DNA of 25,626 nt from an uncultured Bacillota bacterium. Its GTDB lineage: Bacteria > Bacillota_I > Bacilli_A > RF39 > UBA660. Position 1 is the stretch's first letter; each line of letters starts with the position of its first letter. Shown piece by piece: positions 8,056 to 15,213 of this stretch. A program made the position numbers and the translations under genes. The DNA lies in the NCBI GenBank assembly GCA_946540075.1, contig CAMNHZ010000007.1, positions 1 to 25,626 on the forward strand. The letters run 5' to 3'. The notes under the pieces are model-generated. The model was not told the DNA's origin. It worked only from the letters and a program-made list of their open reading frames with translations, and ran no database searches.

Positions 8056-8159
8056 AATTTAACTTATAAATAGAAATAATAAGCATTCAATATTTTATTA
8101 TCTAATTCTATAAAAAATAAGTCCACTAATTTTTTAATGAACCTATTCAAATATTAAGC

Positions 8160-8240
8160 TAGTTTTGATTTAGAAAGTGTGATTACTGGGCGGACAGAGG
8201 AAGTGTTAAAGAAAACACATAGAATCAACTATGTGTTTTT
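8160..8240 (+). other. GC-richer intergenic islet with two mutually exclusive hairpins
   Basis: The 256-base gap between nusB and the next gene is AT-rich except for about 8180-8200 (ACTGGGCGGACAGAGG). This is followed by GTGTT (8203-8207), which could pair with AACAC (8214-8218). That short hairpin excludes the 11-bp hairpin 8212-8222/8229-8239, which ends in TTTTT on the plus strand. It could be the end of a small rightward RNA or a gene remnant. No known RNA family was recognised. Confidence 0.25.
8212..8240. terminator. Hairpin terminator downstream of the small membrane protein gene
   Basis: A perfect 11-bp stem (8212-8222 with 8229-8239, loop AATCAA). The plus strand ends in TTTTT, a good terminator in that direction. 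The minus strand continues CTTTAAC, a weaker U tract, yet the gene that needs it is the leftward one ending at 8261. Confidence 0.6.
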
Positions 8241-8260
8241 ATAGGGTACTTAATTACGAT

Positions 8261-8650
8261 TTATTTAATGTATTTTTCTCCAGCTCCACGGTATAACATA
8301 ACTATAGTATATATAGTTAAATATAATGATAATACACCAAGAAGAACCCATCCAAGTACTGGTATTATTATACCAATAATCCATACATATGGTGATAAAT
8401 AGATTTCTTTACCAGGAACATCTAATTTAGCAGCTGATTCACAAGTAATTTGAATCATAAATATTGCGAACATTATGAAAACTGGGAATATTAAACATAA
8501 TGCACCAATTAACCAATTTTGCCATTTTGCATACCAAGCATCTTTTCTAAAAACTTTTAGTAATGCAGCTAAAACAACTACTGCAACTTCATTAGATAGA
8601 ATTGTAATTATAAGCCATACCCACCAATTCTCTTTTTTCAATAAATCCAT
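8261..8650 (-). CDS. Small integral membrane protein, unknown function
   Basis: Not recognised. The 129-residue protein has three hydrophobic segments, at about 10-32 (WWVWLIITILSNEVAVVVLAALL), 46-68 (WLIGALCLIFPVFIMFAIFMIQI) and 88-118 (YVWIIGIIIPVLGWVLLGVLSLYLTIYTIVMLY). A Trp-rich start and loop (NWWVW, AWYAKWQNW) and a basic end (RGAGEKYIK) frame them. The ATG at 8659 directly abuts AGGAGG (8660-8665), so the second ATG at 8650, 9 bases away, is the likely start. It follows mutS after 41 bases. Cys 71 lies in the second segment or at its edge. No domain or motif gives a function. Confidence 0.7.
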   Translation of the reverse strand: MDLLKKENWWVWLIITILSNEVAVVVLAALLKVFRKDAWYAKWQNWLIGALCLIFPVFIMFAIFMIQITCESAAKLDVPGKEIYLSPYVWIIGIIIPVLGWVLLGVLSLYLTIYTIVMLYRGAGEKYIK

Positions 8651-8691
8651 ACTATACATCCTCCTATAGTTATATTATAATACAAAAATAA

Positions 8692-11250
8692 TTAATTTGT
8701 ATCATCTTTTGATATATTTTTTAAATTTACTAATATATTAAGAGCTTCCATTGGACTAACTTCTAATGGATTAATTTTATCTAATTCTTCTTTTAACTTA
8801 GAATCTTCACTTGTTTTCATTAGTTCATCTAAAGGGAAACTTTCTTGAACTTTTATATCACGATTAAATTCTTTATCTTCATAAACTTTTAATATTTTAC
8901 TTGCTCTATCAATAATTTTATTTGGTAGTTTAGCTAATCTAGCAACATGGATACCATAACTTTTATCAATACTTCCTTCTTCAATTTTATGAAGGAATGT
9001 AATATTACCATTCTCTTCATATGCACTAACATGAATATTTTTAATATTCTTTAATGTATCTTCTAAATCAGTTAATTCATGATAATGAGTTGAAAATAAA
9101 GTTTTGGCTTTAATATTTTCTGATATATATTCAATTATAGATTGAGCTAAAGCCATACCATCAAATGTTGCCGTTCCACGACCTAATTCATCAAATAAGA
9201 TTAAACTGTTACTGGTTGCATTACTAATAGCGTTATTTGCTTCAGACATTTCAACCATAAATGTAGATTCACCACTTACTAAATCATCACTTGCTCCAAT
9301 TCTAGTAAATATAGCATCAAATACTGGCATATGAGCCTCATCAGCAGGAACAAAACATCCTATTTGAGCCATTATTACTGTTACTGCAAGTTGTCTCATA
9401 TAAGTAGATTTACCTGCCATATTAGGACCTGTTATAAGTAATATATCAGTATTCTTATCCATCTTAATATCATTAGGAACAAATGGAACATTTAAAACTT
9501 TTTCAATAACAGGATGTCTATCATTAATAATTTCTAATGTTCTATCAGTAGTAAGTATTGGTCTTACATAATTATTTTCTTCTGTAACAGTAGCAAATGA
9601 TTGCATAACATCTATTTCACTTATTACTTTAGAAGCTTCCTGTAACTTTGGTATATAGTTTTTAACAATATCACGAATATGATTAAATAATTCATATTCT
9701 AAATCAATAATCTTTTCTTCAGCATTTAGTATTAATGATTCTTTTTCTTTTAATACTGGACTAATATATCTTTCAGCATTAGCTAAAGTTTGTTTTCTTT
9801 CATATCCATATTCATCTTTAACTAAATTAGTTTGTCCTTTAGATACTTCAATATAATAACCAAAAACACGATTATATCCAACTTTTAAGTTCTTAATACC
9901 TGTACGTTCTTTTTCTTCATTCTCAAAACGAGCAACAAAATCTTTACCACCCTTACGAAGACTTTTAAGTTCATCTAATTCTTTATTATATCCTTCTTTA
10001 ATTAAATAACCTTCTTTTAAAGTAATAGGTGGATTTTCATAAATACTATCTTCTAGTAATCTATATAATTCATCTAATGTATCAAAAGTCTTTGAATAAT
10101 TAATCTTTTTAAGTATTTCTTTAATACTAGGAAGTACTCTTAAAGAGTTTTTTAATTGTAATAAATCTCTTGCGTTAGCATTACCAAAGGCTACACGTCC
10201 ACTTAATCTTTCTAAATCATATACTTCATATAATAAATTACTTAGATCTTCTTTTAGAATAAATTCTTCAAGTAATGTTTCTACTACATCATATCTTTTT
10301 TCAATCTCATCTTTATCTACTAAAGGGTTTTCAATATATGATTTAAGCATACGTGATCCCATCGCAGTCTTAGTTTTATCAAGTAACCAAATTAAAGAAT
10401 AGTTACGTTGTTTTAATCTTAATGTCTCCGTTAATTCTAAATTTCTTTTAGTATGAATATCCATTTTTAAATATTCATCATCTACTTTTAGAATAGCTTT
10501 CTGTAAATGAGACAAACTTCTTTTTTGAGTATCATTTATATATGTAAGTAAATGTTTTATAGTTTCAATTAATCTTGGATCATTTAAATCTTTATAAATA
10601 TATTCATATTCATCATAATTAACGATATCATCACTAACAACTATATTTAACTTAAATTGATTCTTAAGTAACCCTTTAACACTACTATCAACTTTACTAC
10701 TTATTATAACTTCTTTTACTCCAATACTAACTATTTGAGTAATTAGCTTACTAATATTATGTTCAACCAACAGAGTATATATTTCTCCAGTTGATATATC
10801 TGAATAACTAACTCCATAAGCATGATTAAAATCAAGAATATTACAAATATAATTGTTTTCTTTTTCATCTAAAGCATCACTATTTAAAATAGTACCTTTA
10901 GATATTATTTGAATAATCCCTCTTTTAACAATACCCTTACTAATATTTTTAGCATCTTCTAATTGTTCACAAATACCAATACGATATCCTTTATCAACTA
11001 ACTTTTCAATATATGCATTAGCTGCATGATATGGTATCCCACACATAGGAACTCTTTCATCTAATCCGCATGATTTACCTGTTAAGGTAAGTTCTAATTC
11101 ATGTGACACTAAAGTAGCATCTTCAAAAAACATTTCATAGAAATCACCAAGGCGAAAAAACAAAATAAGATCATTATTTTGTCTTTTTATTTCCAAGTAT
11201 TGTCTCATCATAGGAGTAACCCTATTTATATCTACTTCATTACTTTTCAT
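8692..11250 (-). CDS. mutS: DNA mismatch repair protein MutS
   Basis: Mismatch recognition ATPase, 852 residues, full length. The mismatch-reading F-x-E motif is F37-Y38-E39 in FRLGDFYEMF. The central lever and clamp domains are present (SLIWLLDKTKTAMGSRMLK, GYYIEVSKGQ). The C-terminal ABC ATPase has Walker A GPNMAGKST at about 608-616, signature SGESTFMVEM near 660 and Walker B LILFDELGRGT near 693, then STHYHEL. The frame extends to GTG at 11262, but that codon is part of the Shine-Dalgarno GGTGAG, so ATG 11250 is used. mutL is not adjacent, unlike in many relatives. A C-terminal helix (PLEVSPMEALNILVNLK) matches the tetramer/MutL-contact tail. A likely -10 TATAAT lies at 11271-11276. Confidence 0.98.
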   Translation of the reverse strand: MKSNEVDINRVTPMMRQYLEIKRQNNDLILFFRLGDFYEMFFEDATLVSHELELTLTGKSCGLDERVPMCGIPYHAANAYIEKLVDKGYRIGICEQLEDAKNISKGIVKRGIIQIISKGTILNSDALDEKENNYICNILDFNHAYGVSYSDISTGEIYTLLVEHNISKLITQIVSIGVKEVIISSKVDSSVKGLLKNQFKLNIVVSDDIVNYDEYEYIYKDLNDPRLIETIKHLLTYINDTQKRSLSHLQKAILKVDDEYLKMDIHTKRNLELTETLRLKQRNYSLIWLLDKTKTAMGSRMLKSYIENPLVDKDEIEKRYDVVETLLEEFILKEDLSNLLYEVYDLERLSGRVAFGNANARDLLQLKNSLRVLPSIKEILKKINYSKTFDTLDELYRLLEDSIYENPPITLKEGYLIKEGYNKELDELKSLRKGGKDFVARFENEEKERTGIKNLKVGYNRVFGYYIEVSKGQTNLVKDEYGYERKQTLANAERYISPVLKEKESLILNAEEKIIDLEYELFNHIRDIVKNYIPKLQEASKVISEIDVMQSFATVTEENNYVRPILTTDRTLEIINDRHPVIEKVLNVPFVPNDIKMDKNTDILLITGPNMAGKSTYMRQLAVTVIMAQIGCFVPADEAHMPVFDAIFTRIGASDDLVSGESTFMVEMSEANNAISNATSNSLILFDELGRGTATFDGMALAQSIIEYISENIKAKTLFSTHYHELTDLEDTLKNIKNIHVSAYEENGNITFLHKIEEGSIDKSYGIHVARLAKLPNKIIDRASKILKVYEDKEFNRDIKVQESFPLDELMKTSEDSKLKEELDKINPLEVSPMEALNILVNLKNISKDDTN

Positions 11251-11308
11251 ATTACTCACCACTAGGTAATATTATACCATTTTTTATACTTAAAATAAAT
11301 CAAATATG

Positions 11309-11337
11309 AAAAAAGCAAGCATAAATTATGCTTACTT
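11309..11337 (-). terminator. Terminator of popT-uppP
   Basis: An inverted repeat (11313-11324 with 11326-11337, one internal mismatch, usable stem about 10 bp) is followed on the minus strand by a U run from 11314 to 11309. It closes the leftward operon just before mutS. Confidence 0.75.
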
Positions 11338-11354
11338 ATATATAGTTTATTTTA

Positions 11355-12173
11355 TTATAGATAAAATAAAACCATCAATATAACAACTATTCCAATAAAT
11401 AATCTATACCACATAAATATCTTAAAATCATTCTTTCTAATATATTTAAGTAAGAATGAAATACATATCATACCTGATATAAATGCGACTAAAATACCAA
11501 TAATAAATATTAATAAATTAGAAGCGATAACTTTCCATGTAGCTTTTTTTAATAGTGTTAATGTGACTGCTCCTAAAACAACAGGTGCAGATAAGAAAAA
11601 CGAAAACTTAGCAGCATCTTCTCTATCCATTTTTAATGCTCTACCAGCTGCAATAGTAGTACCAGACCTAGAAAAACCTGGAACTAAAGCAAACACTTGA
11701 CTACACCCTATAATAAAAGCATCCTTTAAAGTCATTGTTCTTAAATTATTTGTTTGTTCCATACTTCTATCAACTAAATATATAATAACACCCATTATAA
11801 TTAAACAAAGTGCGATTAATATATAATTAGTTCTAACAGCATTTTCAATTACATCTTCAAAAAGAACACCAAATATAGCAGCAGGTATAGTAGCTATAAC
11901 TAAATACCACATAATCTTACCATTATCATCTTTAATCCCTTTAGTAAAACCTTTCTTAATCATTAAAATAAAGTCATCAAAGAAATAAATACCAATAGCA
12001 AGTAATGTCCCTAAATGAAGAGCAACATCAAGCGCTAAAGCCATATTATTGGATATTCCCCTACCAATACCAAATACATCCCTAAATATAATTAAATGTG
12101 CTGATGAAGATATTGGTAAAAACTCAGCAATACCTTGAACTATTCCAAGAATTATAATAGATAATATACTCAT
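11355..12173 (-). CDS. uppP: Undecaprenyl-diphosphatase UppP (BacA)
   Basis: Membrane phosphatase that converts undecaprenyl diphosphate released by cell-wall polymerases to undecaprenyl phosphate; overproduction gives bacitracin resistance in other bacteria. The 272-residue polytopic protein has both signatures: Q13-x3-E17 in QGIAEFLPISSSAHL (with H26), and PGFSRSGTT at 165-173 with R169. The ATG at 12182 sits directly against AGGAG, so ATG 12173 at 9 bases is preferred. One base separates it from the stop of popT, so translation is coupled. Pairing with a DUF368 transporter is meaningful because one makes and the other returns the same lipid carrier. Confidence 0.97.
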   Translation of the reverse strand: MSILSIIILGIVQGIAEFLPISSSAHLIIFRDVFGIGRGISNNMALALDVALHLGTLLAIGIYFFDDFILMIKKGFTKGIKDDNGKIMWYLVIATIPAAIFGVLFEDVIENAVRTNYILIALCLIIMGVIIYLVDRSMEQTNNLRTMTLKDAFIIGCSQVFALVPGFSRSGTTIAAGRALKMDREDAAKFSFFLSAPVVLGAVTLTLLKKATWKVIASNLLIFIIGILVAFISGMICISFLLKYIRKNDFKIFMWYRLFIGIVVILMVLFYL

Positions 12174-12174
12174 A

Positions 12175-13023
12175 TTAATCATCTCCTAACTTATAAGCAA
12201 TAATAATACCAACAAACATTAAAACTAAACCAATTAGTATGTTAGCAATATTAAATGTCAAACTAAATAACGGCATCAAAATAGCAATCAATGAAGCACA
12301 AACAAAACCAATAATACCATAATATGTCTTTATAGGTTGTTTACTAAGTAAATATTCAATTATTCTAGCAATTACAACAATACCAATTATAATACCTAGT
12401 CCAAAAGGTAATATAATTAATCCATTATTAATTATATTATTAAAATGAGTAACATCACTAATAACATTAATAATTGGTTCATAATAACCTAATAGCATAA
12501 GAACAAAAGATCCAGATATACCAGGAATTACCATTGTTCCAGCAGCAACAACACCAACTAAAAATAGTTTTAAATAATCTATAAACATCATATGTTCTAG
12601 AACTACTTTCGCACCAGAATCCTTCATAAAAGCGAACATTGCTACTAAAACAAAAGTTATAAATAATACTACATAATTAGAATAATCTTTTTTATAATTC
12701 TTATCTTCCTTTATTTTCTTAACAAGAAGTGGTAAACCACCTACTATTAAACCAACAAAGAATAAAGTTGTAGGAAGCTTATAATACTTAAGTGAATACT
12801 TAATAATATTACTTAAAACAACAATAGATAATCCTGCCCCTACTCCAATCGGAATTAAAAACTTTAGATTTTCTTTTAAATTACTAAAGAAATGACCAAT
12901 AGTCTCAATAAGCTTTTCATAGATTCCCAAAGTTATTGCAAGTGTACCTCCACTTACTCCAGGAATAATATTAGCTATACCAATTATAAAACCCTTTATA
13001 ACTAATGAAATATTTTTTCTCAT
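12175..13023 (-). CDS. popT: DUF368 family undecaprenyl phosphate translocase (PopT)
   Basis: Polytopic membrane protein of 282 residues. It carries the DUF368 duplicated motif PGVSGGT (21-27) and PGISGSF (167-173), one in each inverted half, and about eight or nine hydrophobic segments. DUF368 proteins have been reported as polyprenyl-phosphate transporters that return undecaprenyl phosphate to the inner leaflet; transfer of that function is by family. Upstream, AAGGACGTGA (one mismatch from AAGGAGGTGA) stands 8 bases from ATG 13023, while a GTG at 13035 lies inside it. It is the first gene of popT-uppP. The minus strand has TGATATAAT (13053-13061) as a probable extended -10. Confidence 0.9.
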   Translation of the reverse strand: MRKNISLVIKGFIIGIANIIPGVSGGTLAITLGIYEKLIETIGHFFSNLKENLKFLIPIGVGAGLSIVVLSNIIKYSLKYYKLPTTLFFVGLIVGGLPLLVKKIKEDKNYKKDYSNYVVLFITFVLVAMFAFMKDSGAKVVLEHMMFIDYLKLFLVGVVAAGTMVIPGISGSFVLMLLGYYEPIINVISDVTHFNNIINNGLIILPFGLGIIIGIVVIARIIEYLLSKQPIKTYYGIIGFVCASLIAILMPLFSLTFNIANILIGLVLMFVGIIIAYKLGDD

Positions 13024-13052
13024 ATTTATGTTCACGTCCTTATTACTAATTA

Positions 13053-13061
13053 ATTATATCA
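13053..13061 (-). promoter_or_regulatory. Extended -10 promoter of popT-uppP
   Basis: TGATATAAT on the minus strand lies 30 bases before the ATG and just after the terminator at 13071-13109. No good -35 is visible. It is the same string as before the genes starting at 4119 and 14210. Confidence 0.5.
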
Positions 13062-13070
13062 TTTTTAGAA

Positions 13071-13109
13071 AGAAAAAAGAAATAAAAATTAAATTTATAT
13101 TTTATTTCT
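13071..13109 (-). terminator. Terminator of the low-complexity membrane protein gene
   Basis: A perfect 10-bp stem (13078-13087 with 13100-13109) with a 12-base loop is followed by TTTTTTCTTTCT on the minus strand. Confidence 0.75.
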
Positions 13110-13112
13110 AAT

Positions 13113-14210
13113 TTATTTTTGAACTTCTATTTTACTTAGATAATATGCATCTGCTTTATTTATAAAAGTATATTTTACATTACGATTAAGACCTGTAGTA
13201 TTATTCTCTTGAAATTCATATAGTTCAATACCGTTATTTGTTTTCATCGCTTTTGTAAGTGTCTTAGCAATACTATCAGAATCAGTATTAGAAGCTTTCT
13301 TAGAGATTAATACATACTTATCAGTACTCTTATCATATTTATACATTGAATATGTCTTATCATTAAAATCTTCTTCTTTATATGAACCTGGTCCAAATAT
13401 TAGTTCAACTTTTTCTTTTAATAATTTAGATTTTAAAATCTTAGTTTCATCACTTTTATCATCATCATTACTTCCACATGTATATTCAGATGTATCTGAT
13501 AATAATTTAGAATAATCTGAACACTTACCTGTATCAATATCACTTTCATATAATAATCTATATCCTAAATAGTTCTTAACACTATTTTTAAGTGAACTAG
13601 CACTTCCTGATGATGCTAAGGCATTATTTAATAATTTATCTTCTAATCCAGTAGTTTTAACATAACTATATAATGTTTGAACAACTGTATTACTTAAATC
13701 TAATTGTTCATCTGATACATTATTAGTAGTACCATTAGAATTAGAAGAATTTGTATTAACATTTTCAGTAGCTTCTTTATTATTATTGTTAGTCTTATTA
13801 TTATCTTGACGATATTTTATATAAAGAAGTAACCCACATCCACCAATAAATATCATAATAAGAACAAATAATATAAATGCCATAAGTGGATTTACTCCCT
13901 GTTTTACAACAACAGGTTTCTCACGATAATAAAAATCATTATTTTGATTTCTAGAATCATAACGTTCTTTATTCTTATCTTTCTTATTATCACTCTTATC
14001 TTTTTCTTTAACTTTTTCTACAACTTTTTCTTTAGTATGTGATTTACTTGATTTATGTGACCCCTTATTATTTGAAGAATCTGCTTTATTATTGTCATTT
14101 TTTACTTCTTCTTCATTTTCTTCATCTAAGTTTTCAAGGTTGTCTTCATCACGAATTTCTTCTATTACATCATTTTCGTTATTATTAATATCATTATTAA
14201 ATTCATTCAT
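13113..14210 (-). CDS. Single-pass membrane protein with low-complexity cytoplasmic arm and extracellular domain
   Basis: Not recognised; 365 residues with a clear layout. Residues 1-48 are Asn/Asp/Glu-rich. Residues 49-105 are Lys/Ser-rich (SHKSSKSHTKEKVVEKVKEKDK). A membrane helix lies at about 109-131 (LMAFILFVLIMIFIGGCGLLLYI). An Asn/Thr/Ser linker follows (134-165), then a compact domain (170-365) that should be outside the cell. That domain has two cysteines, C230 and C245, that could form a disulfide, and ends in beta-like strands (VKYTFINKADAYYLSKIEVQK). The positive residues before the helix agree with an inside N terminus. GGAGGT lies 7 bases before the ATG. It is transcribed alone. 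It may be an envelope or division-associated protein, but the sequence does not show this. Confidence 0.8.
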   Translation of the reverse strand: MNEFNNDINNNENDVIEEIRDEDNLENLDEENEEEVKNDNNKADSSNNKGSHKSSKSHTKEKVVEKVKEKDKSDNKKDKNKERYDSRNQNNDFYYREKPVVVKQGVNPLMAFILFVLIMIFIGGCGLLLYIKYRQDNNKTNNNNKEATENVNTNSSNSNGTTNNVSDEQLDLSNTVVQTLYSYVKTTGLEDKLLNNALASSGSASSLKNSVKNYLGYRLLYESDIDTGKCSDYSKLLSDTSEYTCGSNDDDKSDETKILKSKLLKEKVELIFGPGSYKEEDFNDKTYSMYKYDKSTDKYVLISKKASNTDSDSIAKTLTKAMKTNNGIELYEFQENNTTGLNRNVKYTFINKADAYYLSKIEVQK

Positions 14211-14235
14211 AATTTAAACCTCCATTACTTTAAGT

Positions 14236-14244
14236 ATTATATCA
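14236..14244 (-). promoter_or_regulatory. Extended -10 promoter of the low-complexity membrane protein gene
   Basis: TGATATAAT on the minus strand lies 26 bases before the ATG, directly after the upstream terminator, with a poor -35. Confidence 0.5.
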
Positions 14245-14251
14245 TACATAT

Positions 14252-14277
14252 AAAAAAAATACTAATTAGATAGTATT
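14252..14277 (-). terminator. Terminator of the SOS microprotein gene
   Basis: A 7-bp stem (14258-14264 with 14271-14277) with a 6-base loop is followed by eight U on the minus strand (14259 to 14252), one base from the stop codon. Confidence 0.8.
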
Positions 14278-14278
14278 C

Positions 14279-14428
14279 TTATTTAGTATCAACATAGACG
14301 AGATTATTATCATTTTCTCTAACAATACCATTTTCATTTTTCTTAGCATTAACACCACTAAAATATGACATTGATAGTACTAACACCATAAATCCTATCA
14401 TAGTTTTACTTCTAAATAATTCTTTCAT
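14279..14428 (-). CDS. SOS-controlled 49-residue membrane or secreted microprotein (YneA-like position)
   Basis: A 49-residue protein: basic start (MKELFRSK), hydrophobic segment at about 9-24 (TMIGFMVLVLSMSYFSG), then VNA-KK, a possible signal peptidase I site after A28, and a polar tail ending LVYVDTK. GGAGGT (14436-14441) lies 7 bases before ATG 14428; the frame runs to 14473, but that part overlaps the promoter. It is divergent from lexA and its promoter contains a LexA box. In Bacillus the gene divergent from lexA is yneA, an SOS-induced membrane protein that blocks division. Other bacteria have tiny membrane inhibitors such as SidA. Here there is no LysM domain and no sequence match I can claim. 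A division-checkpoint role is inference from position and control. Confidence 0.75.
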   Translation of the reverse strand: MKELFRSKTMIGFMVLVLSMSYFSGVNAKKNENGIVRENDNNLVYVDTK

Positions 14429-14457
14429 AATTATAACCTCCTCTTTCTTACACATTA

Positions 14458-14486
14458 ATATTATCACGAACACTTGTTTGTGTCAA
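14458..14486 (-). promoter_or_regulatory. Sigma-A promoter of the SOS microprotein gene
   Basis: Minus strand TTGACA (14481-14486), a 17-base spacer and TAATAT (14458-14463). The LexA box at 14467-14480 fills the spacer, so bound LexA would block RNA polymerase. Confidence 0.85.
14467..14480. promoter_or_regulatory. LexA box 1
   Basis: CGAACACTTGTTTG, matching the Gram-positive LexA operator form CGAAC-N4-GTTYG. It lies between the -35 and -10 of the microprotein promoter. Confidence 0.88.
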
Positions 14487-14494
14487 TGTATTTT

Positions 14495-14508
14495 CGAACA
14501 TTCGTTTG
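14495..14508. promoter_or_regulatory. LexA box 2
   Basis: CGAACATTCGTTTG, matching CGAAC-N4-GTTYG. It overlaps the -35 of the lexA promoter; its centre is 28 bp from that of box 1, so two LexA dimers could bind nearly the same face of the helix. Confidence 0.9.
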
Positions 14509-14534
14509 ACTTTTTGTAAATAATGTGTTAATAT
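14506..14534 (+). promoter_or_regulatory. Sigma-A promoter of lexA
   Basis: TTGACT (14506-14511), a 17-base spacer and TAATAT (14529-14534). LexA box 2 covers the start of the -35, giving autorepression. Confidence 0.85.
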
Positions 14535-14563
14535 AGTCGTGTGATTAAAAAGGAGGCCGCCAA

Positions 14564-15181
14564 ATGGAAAAATTAACTAAAAGGCAACAAGATATTCTTG
14601 AATACATAAAAAAATATATTGTCTCTAACGGATATCCACCAACTGTAAGAGAAATCGGGTCAGAACTAGGACTATCAAGTCCTGCAACTATTCATGCTCA
14701 TTTGCAAAATTTAGAGAATAAAGGTTTTATTCGCAAAAAAGGATTTAAAAATCGTGCATTAGAATTATTAGTAGAAAATGAATATGCCAACAAAAATGAT
14801 AATGTTGTTGATGTTCCATTACTTGGTAAAATTACTGCTGGTAATCCAATTGAAGCTATTGAAAATCCAAATGAGTATTTCAGTTTGCCTGCCTATTTAA
14901 AACCTAACAATAAAGAAGTATTTACTTTAACTGTAAATGGTGAAAGTATGATAAATGCCGGAATTCATGATGGTGATATAGTTATTGTTCAAAAGCAAAA
15001 TACTGCCCGTAATGGTCAAATCGTAGTTGCGATGAATGAAGATAACGAAGTTACTTTAAAAACATATTACAAAGAAGATGATCATTTTAGATTACAACCT
15101 GAAAATGATACTATGGATCCTATAATATTAAAAGATGTAGTTATTCTAGGTCTAGCTATAGGACTATATAGAAAAATATAA
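14564..15181 (+). CDS. lexA: LexA repressor
   Basis: SOS repressor and self-cleaving serine peptidase of 205 residues. The winged helix-turn-helix spans about 1-65 (PPTVREIGSELGLSSPATIHAHLQNLENKGFI). The cleavage site is A92-G93 in KITAGNPIEAIENPNEYFSLP. The catalytic serine is S128 in TVNGESMINAGIHDGD, and the lysine is K166 in EVTLKTYY. All key residues are intact, so RecA-stimulated cleavage is expected. AGGAGG precedes the ATG. Two LexA boxes in the shared upstream region imply autoregulation and joint control of the divergent microprotein. It ends in a terminator shared with the convergent rhomboid gene. Confidence 0.98.
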   Translation: MEKLTKRQQDILEYIKKYIVSNGYPPTVREIGSELGLSSPATIHAHLQNLENKGFIRKKGFKNRALELLVENEYANKNDNVVDVPLLGKITAGNPIEAIENPNEYFSLPAYLKPNNKEVFTLTVNGESMINAGIHDGDIVIVQKQNTARNGQIVVAMNEDNEVTLKTYYKEDDHFRLQPENDTMDPIILKDVVILGLAIGLYRKI

Positions 15182-15183
15182 AC

Positions 15184-15213
15184 AAAAAATAATCCAAAAA
15201 CGGATTATTTTTT
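15184..15213. terminator. Bidirectional terminator between lexA and the rhomboid gene
   Basis: A stem of 8 core pairs (AATAATCC 15188-15195 with GGATTATT 15202-15209), extended to about 12 by flanking A/T, has U tracts on both strands. It sits three bases after the lexA stop and at the end of the convergent gene. Confidence 0.88.

Noticed and set aside
8157..8244. Short plus-strand frame reading through the GC-richer islet (ending VLKKTHRINYVFL)
   Set aside because: No ATG or Shine-Dalgarno, under 30 codons, and its end is the terminator-like hairpin. It could be a gene remnant but cannot be supported.
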